Shown one piece after another: positions 3,952 through 5,128 of a stretch of 5,128 bases of DNA. The first letter of the stretch is position 1. Every line of letters starts with the position of its first letter. A program made the translations under genes and the position numbers. The notes under the pieces are model-generated. The model was not told the origin of the DNA. It ran no database searches and saw only the letters and a program-made list of their open reading frames with translations. Origin of the DNA: JAZDOT01 sp043798355 (GTDB taxonomy: Bacteria; Patescibacteriota; Gracilibacteria; Peribacterales; Peribacteraceae); the NCBI GenBank assembly GCA_043798355.1, contig JAZDOT010000037.1, positions 1 through 5,128 of the forward strand, in the 5' to 3' direction.

Positions 3952-3987
3952 GCTTCCCTAGCTGGGGTACGGCCATACTCTCTGTTG

Positions 3988-4410
3988 ATGCCACAACACT
4001 ACCCGGAACCCACCGTAGGTGCTCTCATCGTGAATCCCGAGGGGAAAATATTTTTGATGGCCTCGCCAAAGTGGAAAGGAAAGTACGTCATTCCGGGCGG
4101 CCATGTGGAACTCGGAGAGACGCTCGAAGATGCTCTCAGACGAGAAGTAAAAGAGGAAACGAACTTGGATATTTTTGACATCAAATTTCTCGCATTCCTG
4201 GAGTTCATTTACGGGCCGGGTTTCGAGGAACGAAAACACTTCCTCTTCTTCGATTACACATGCAAGACGCAGACAACCAAGGTGCAGCTCAACGAGGAGG
4301 GAACGAATTTTGTCTGGGTAACCTCGGAAGAGGCGCTGAAGCTTCCCGTCGAATCCAACACGGAAATCATCATCAGACGCTACGTAGAGTCAGTTGAAAC
4401 ATCAGAGTGA
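3988..4410 (+). CDS. Nudix hydrolase
   Basis: Nudix enzymes hydrolyse a nucleoside diphosphate linked to another group, such as oxidised nucleotides, nucleotide sugars or dinucleotides, in a metal-dependent reaction. The product is 140 residues: strand PTVGALIVNPEGKIFLM, then the Nudix box GHVELGETLEDALRREVKEE followed by TNL. This fits G-x5-E-x7-R-E-h-x-E-E-x-G-h except that the last Gly is Asn, which is tolerated in some members; the metal-binding R-E-x-x-E-E core is intact. ATG 3988 gives the usual short N-terminus. ATG 3943 would add MEFASLAGVRPYSLL and lies five bases from the predicted transcript start, so it cannot be excluded. The substrate cannot be told from sequence. The gene diverges from the radical SAM gene with a shared control region. 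Confidence 0.9.
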   Translation: MPQHYPEPTVGALIVNPEGKIFLMASPKWKGKYVIPGGHVELGETLEDALRREVKEETNLDIFDIKFLAFLEFIYGPGFEERKHFLFFDYTCKTQTTKVQLNEEGTNFVWVTSEEALKLPVESNTEIIIRRYVESVETSE

Positions 4411-4433
4411 AGCAGTTCAACAATGTTATTATA

Positions 4434-4442
4434 TGCTATAAT
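4434..4442 (+). promoter_or_regulatory. Orphan extended -10 promoter
   Basis: TGCTATAAT is a perfect -10 with the TGn extension, identical to that of the pyruvate kinase gene. Its predicted start, 4449, falls on a GTG, but that frame ends after about 22 codons and runs antisense into the transposase fragment. It looks like a promoter whose gene has been lost or replaced. Confidence 0.4.
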
Positions 4443-4473
4443 TACTCCGTGAGCGAACATACGGACAAGACAA

Positions 4474-4727
4474 GATGTCCGCGACTGTCTTCGCCGAAAA
4501 CTCGAAGTTGTTCGTGAGGAATTCGTAGACGATATCGTGCTCCTCGTCGCGGTACGTCACGAGCCGCAGGTCTTCGGGGTAGGCAGTGATTGCAGTCGGC
4601 AGAACGAACGCGATGCGCTCATTTTTACGCCCTCCTCCGTCGGTGGCGCATGCTCCCCGAGCCGCACGATTTGCGCCTTCTTCTTTATTGTATTACTCGG
4701 GTCACTACTGTTGTGTTGAGTACTCAT
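4474..4727 (-). pseudogene. IS4-type DDE transposase fragment, frameshifted
   Basis: The reverse strand reads AYPEDLRLVTYRDEEHD followed by VYEFLTNNFEFSAKTVADI. This matches the stretch of IS4-type (DDE_Tnp_1) transposases before the last catalytic Glu: L-R-x-V-x-Y-x-D, then F-L-T-N-N-F, then A-x-T-h-A-x-h. Homology stops at 4474, just where the Y-K-x-R-W-x-h-E segment should follow, so the catalytic end is missing. Upstream, an ATG at 4727 opens a frame (MSTQHNSSDPSNTIKKKAQI) that loses register at the T5 run 4622-4626; adding one base would join it to the transposase-like frame. As it stands, that frame stops at 4557-4559. Whether the 4630-4727 part belongs to the transposase or to another gene is unclear. 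No terminal inverted repeats of an intact insertion sequence are visible. Confidence 0.6.
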
Positions 4728-4753
4728 ACCACTTCGCGTTTTAAAGGTTATGA
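4724..4753. repeat. 30-bp palindrome-ended repeat, copy 2
   Basis: This is the partner of 351-380 (26 of 30 identical). The end arms here pair better, TCATACC with GGTTATGA (one bulged base). It ends right at the ATG (4727-4725) of the transposase-side frame on the reverse strand, so it may also be read as that frame's leader. Confidence 0.6.
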
Positions 4754-4794
4754 CCGCCCCATGCAGGGAAGTTATTTTTTCGCGCTTGTGTAAA

Positions 4795-4834
4795 CGCTTC
4801 CCTCCTTCGCTTTGAAGCTACGGAAGGGCAAGCG
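4795..4834. repeat. Imperfect hairpin repeat
   Basis: CGCTT (4795-4799) pairs with AAGCG (4830-4834), CCCT with AGGG, CC with GG, and GCTT (4809-4812) with AAGC (4815-4818), with small bulges between. From memory it resembles the CTTCGCT...AAGCTACGG hairpin repeats scattered between genes in many Patescibacteria genomes, but I could not check this. There is no T-run, so terminator use is doubtful. Confidence 0.5.
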
Positions 4835-4889
4835 CGGCATTCTGTGATGCTTATCTGTAGGAAGGATTGATAACGTTTTTATCGCAGTT

Positions 4890-4898
4890 TGGTATCAT
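4890..4898 (+). promoter_or_regulatory. Possible extended -10 promoter
   Basis: TGGTATCAT fits TGn-TATAAT with one hexamer mismatch. A TTGATA lies at 4867-4872, but the 20-bp spacer is longer than usual. The predicted start near 4905 would make a short transcript ending at the hairpin at 4941-4979. The only codons before it, from ATG 4912, read M-I-P-stop. Confidence 0.25.
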
Positions 4899-4940
4899 AA
4901 AGCAAGAAAAGATGATCCCGTAAACGCTGGACGATTGACC

Positions 4941-4979
4941 ATGAGTGGCAAATACCCCATATCATGGGTTTTTGCTCAT
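4941..4979 (+). terminator. Imperfect hairpin with T-run, possible terminator
   Basis: The core CCCAT-ATC-ATGGG (4956-4968) is followed directly by TTTTT (4969-4973). The outer segments also pair: ATGAG (4941-4945) with CTCAT (4975-4979), and CAAA (4949-4952) with TTTG (4971-4974). It could end a short upstream RNA, or act as a structured leader in which the outer stem competes with termination. No gene ends immediately before it. Confidence 0.4.
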
Positions 4980-5055
4980 CAGGGAGAGATGGATGTTTGT
5001 ATAGATATTATAACATTTCTTGGAAGTAAGTGCAATTACAAAATACTTTACATAT

Positions 5056-5084
5056 TTGACAACATCTCATATCAGTGGCATTAT
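5056..5084 (+). promoter_or_regulatory. Promoter of the gene at the right edge
   Basis: A perfect TTGACA (5056-5061), a 17-bp spacer and CATTAT (5079-5084, 4 of 6) place the transcript start at about 5091, exactly on the ATG. An inverted repeat, CTCATAT (5066-5072) and ATATGAG (5089-5095), overlaps the -10 and the start codon and is a candidate operator. Its layout is much like that of the Nudix promoter. Confidence 0.5.
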
Positions 5085-5090
5085 TACTAT

Positions 5091-5128
5091 ATGAGTGGTA
5101 CTTTAGACGCTGGTCAAGTACAACCGGC
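5091..5128 (+). CDS. Start of an unidentified gene, cut by the window edge
   Basis: ATG 5091 opens the frame MSGTLDAGQVQP, which continues past the window. The reason to call it is the promoter immediately upstream, whose predicted start coincides with the ATG, a leaderless arrangement like others in this window. Twelve codons are too few to name a product or to rule out chance. Confidence 0.35.
   Translation, partial: MSGTLDAGQVQP

Noticed and set aside
1..5128. CRISPR array, tRNA or rRNA gene, alternative genetic code
   Set aside because: No regularly spaced repeats, cloverleaf or rRNA sequence was seen, and TGA works as a stop in the intact gene families here (for example yafQ, dinJ, MNT).

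Overview
The window looks like a stretch of accessory, rearranged DNA from a bacterium with roughly balanced base composition and the standard stop codons (TGA is used as stop by most genes here). None of the genes has a convincing Shine-Dalgarno sequence. Several recognisable promoters would place the transcript start at, or a few bases before, the start codon. This, together with the density of toxin-antitoxin (TA) genes, their relics and hairpin repeats, suggests a candidate-phyla (Patescibacteria/CPR-like) genome. That is an inference from style; no marker gene in the window fixes the lineage.

Layout. At the left edge is the 5' end of a pyruvate kinase gene running leftwards out of the window (1-210), with an extended -10 promoter. 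Positions 211-565 hold a RelE-type toxin C-terminal stump, one copy of a 30-bp palindrome-ended repeat and a doubtful 41-residue membrane ORF. From 566 to 2343 lies a rightward TA island in three tightly coupled pairs: a ribbon-helix-helix (RHH) protein with a small unknown partner (566-962), a DinJ/YafQ pair (1063-1601) and a HEPN/MNT pair (1637-2343). Genes within each pair overlap by 4 to 8 bases.

Positions 2344-2740 hold no intact gene. They contain a second copy of the yafQ 3' end, a decayed copy of the pyruvate kinase 5' region and an inverted array of 7-bp repeats. A radical SAM gene with an N-terminal coiled coil (2741-3874, leftward) and a Nudix hydrolase gene (3988-4410, rightward) diverge from promoters whose -35 boxes overlap. 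Positions 4411-5090 hold an orphan promoter, a frameshifted transposase fragment, the second 30-bp repeat, a hairpin repeat and a terminator-like hairpin. A perfect -35 box then leads into a probable new gene at 5091, cut by the window edge.

How it works together. The DinJ/YafQ pair is probably autoregulated through overlapping palindromes on its promoter. The HEPN/MNT pair is bracketed by a 37-bp direct repeat of the yafQ 3' end, so it may have arrived as a cassette. The radical SAM and Nudix genes share a control region, but nothing shows their substrates. The most interesting leads are the RHH/unknown pair, the HEPN/MNT pair with degenerate active sites, and the coiled-coil radical SAM enzyme.
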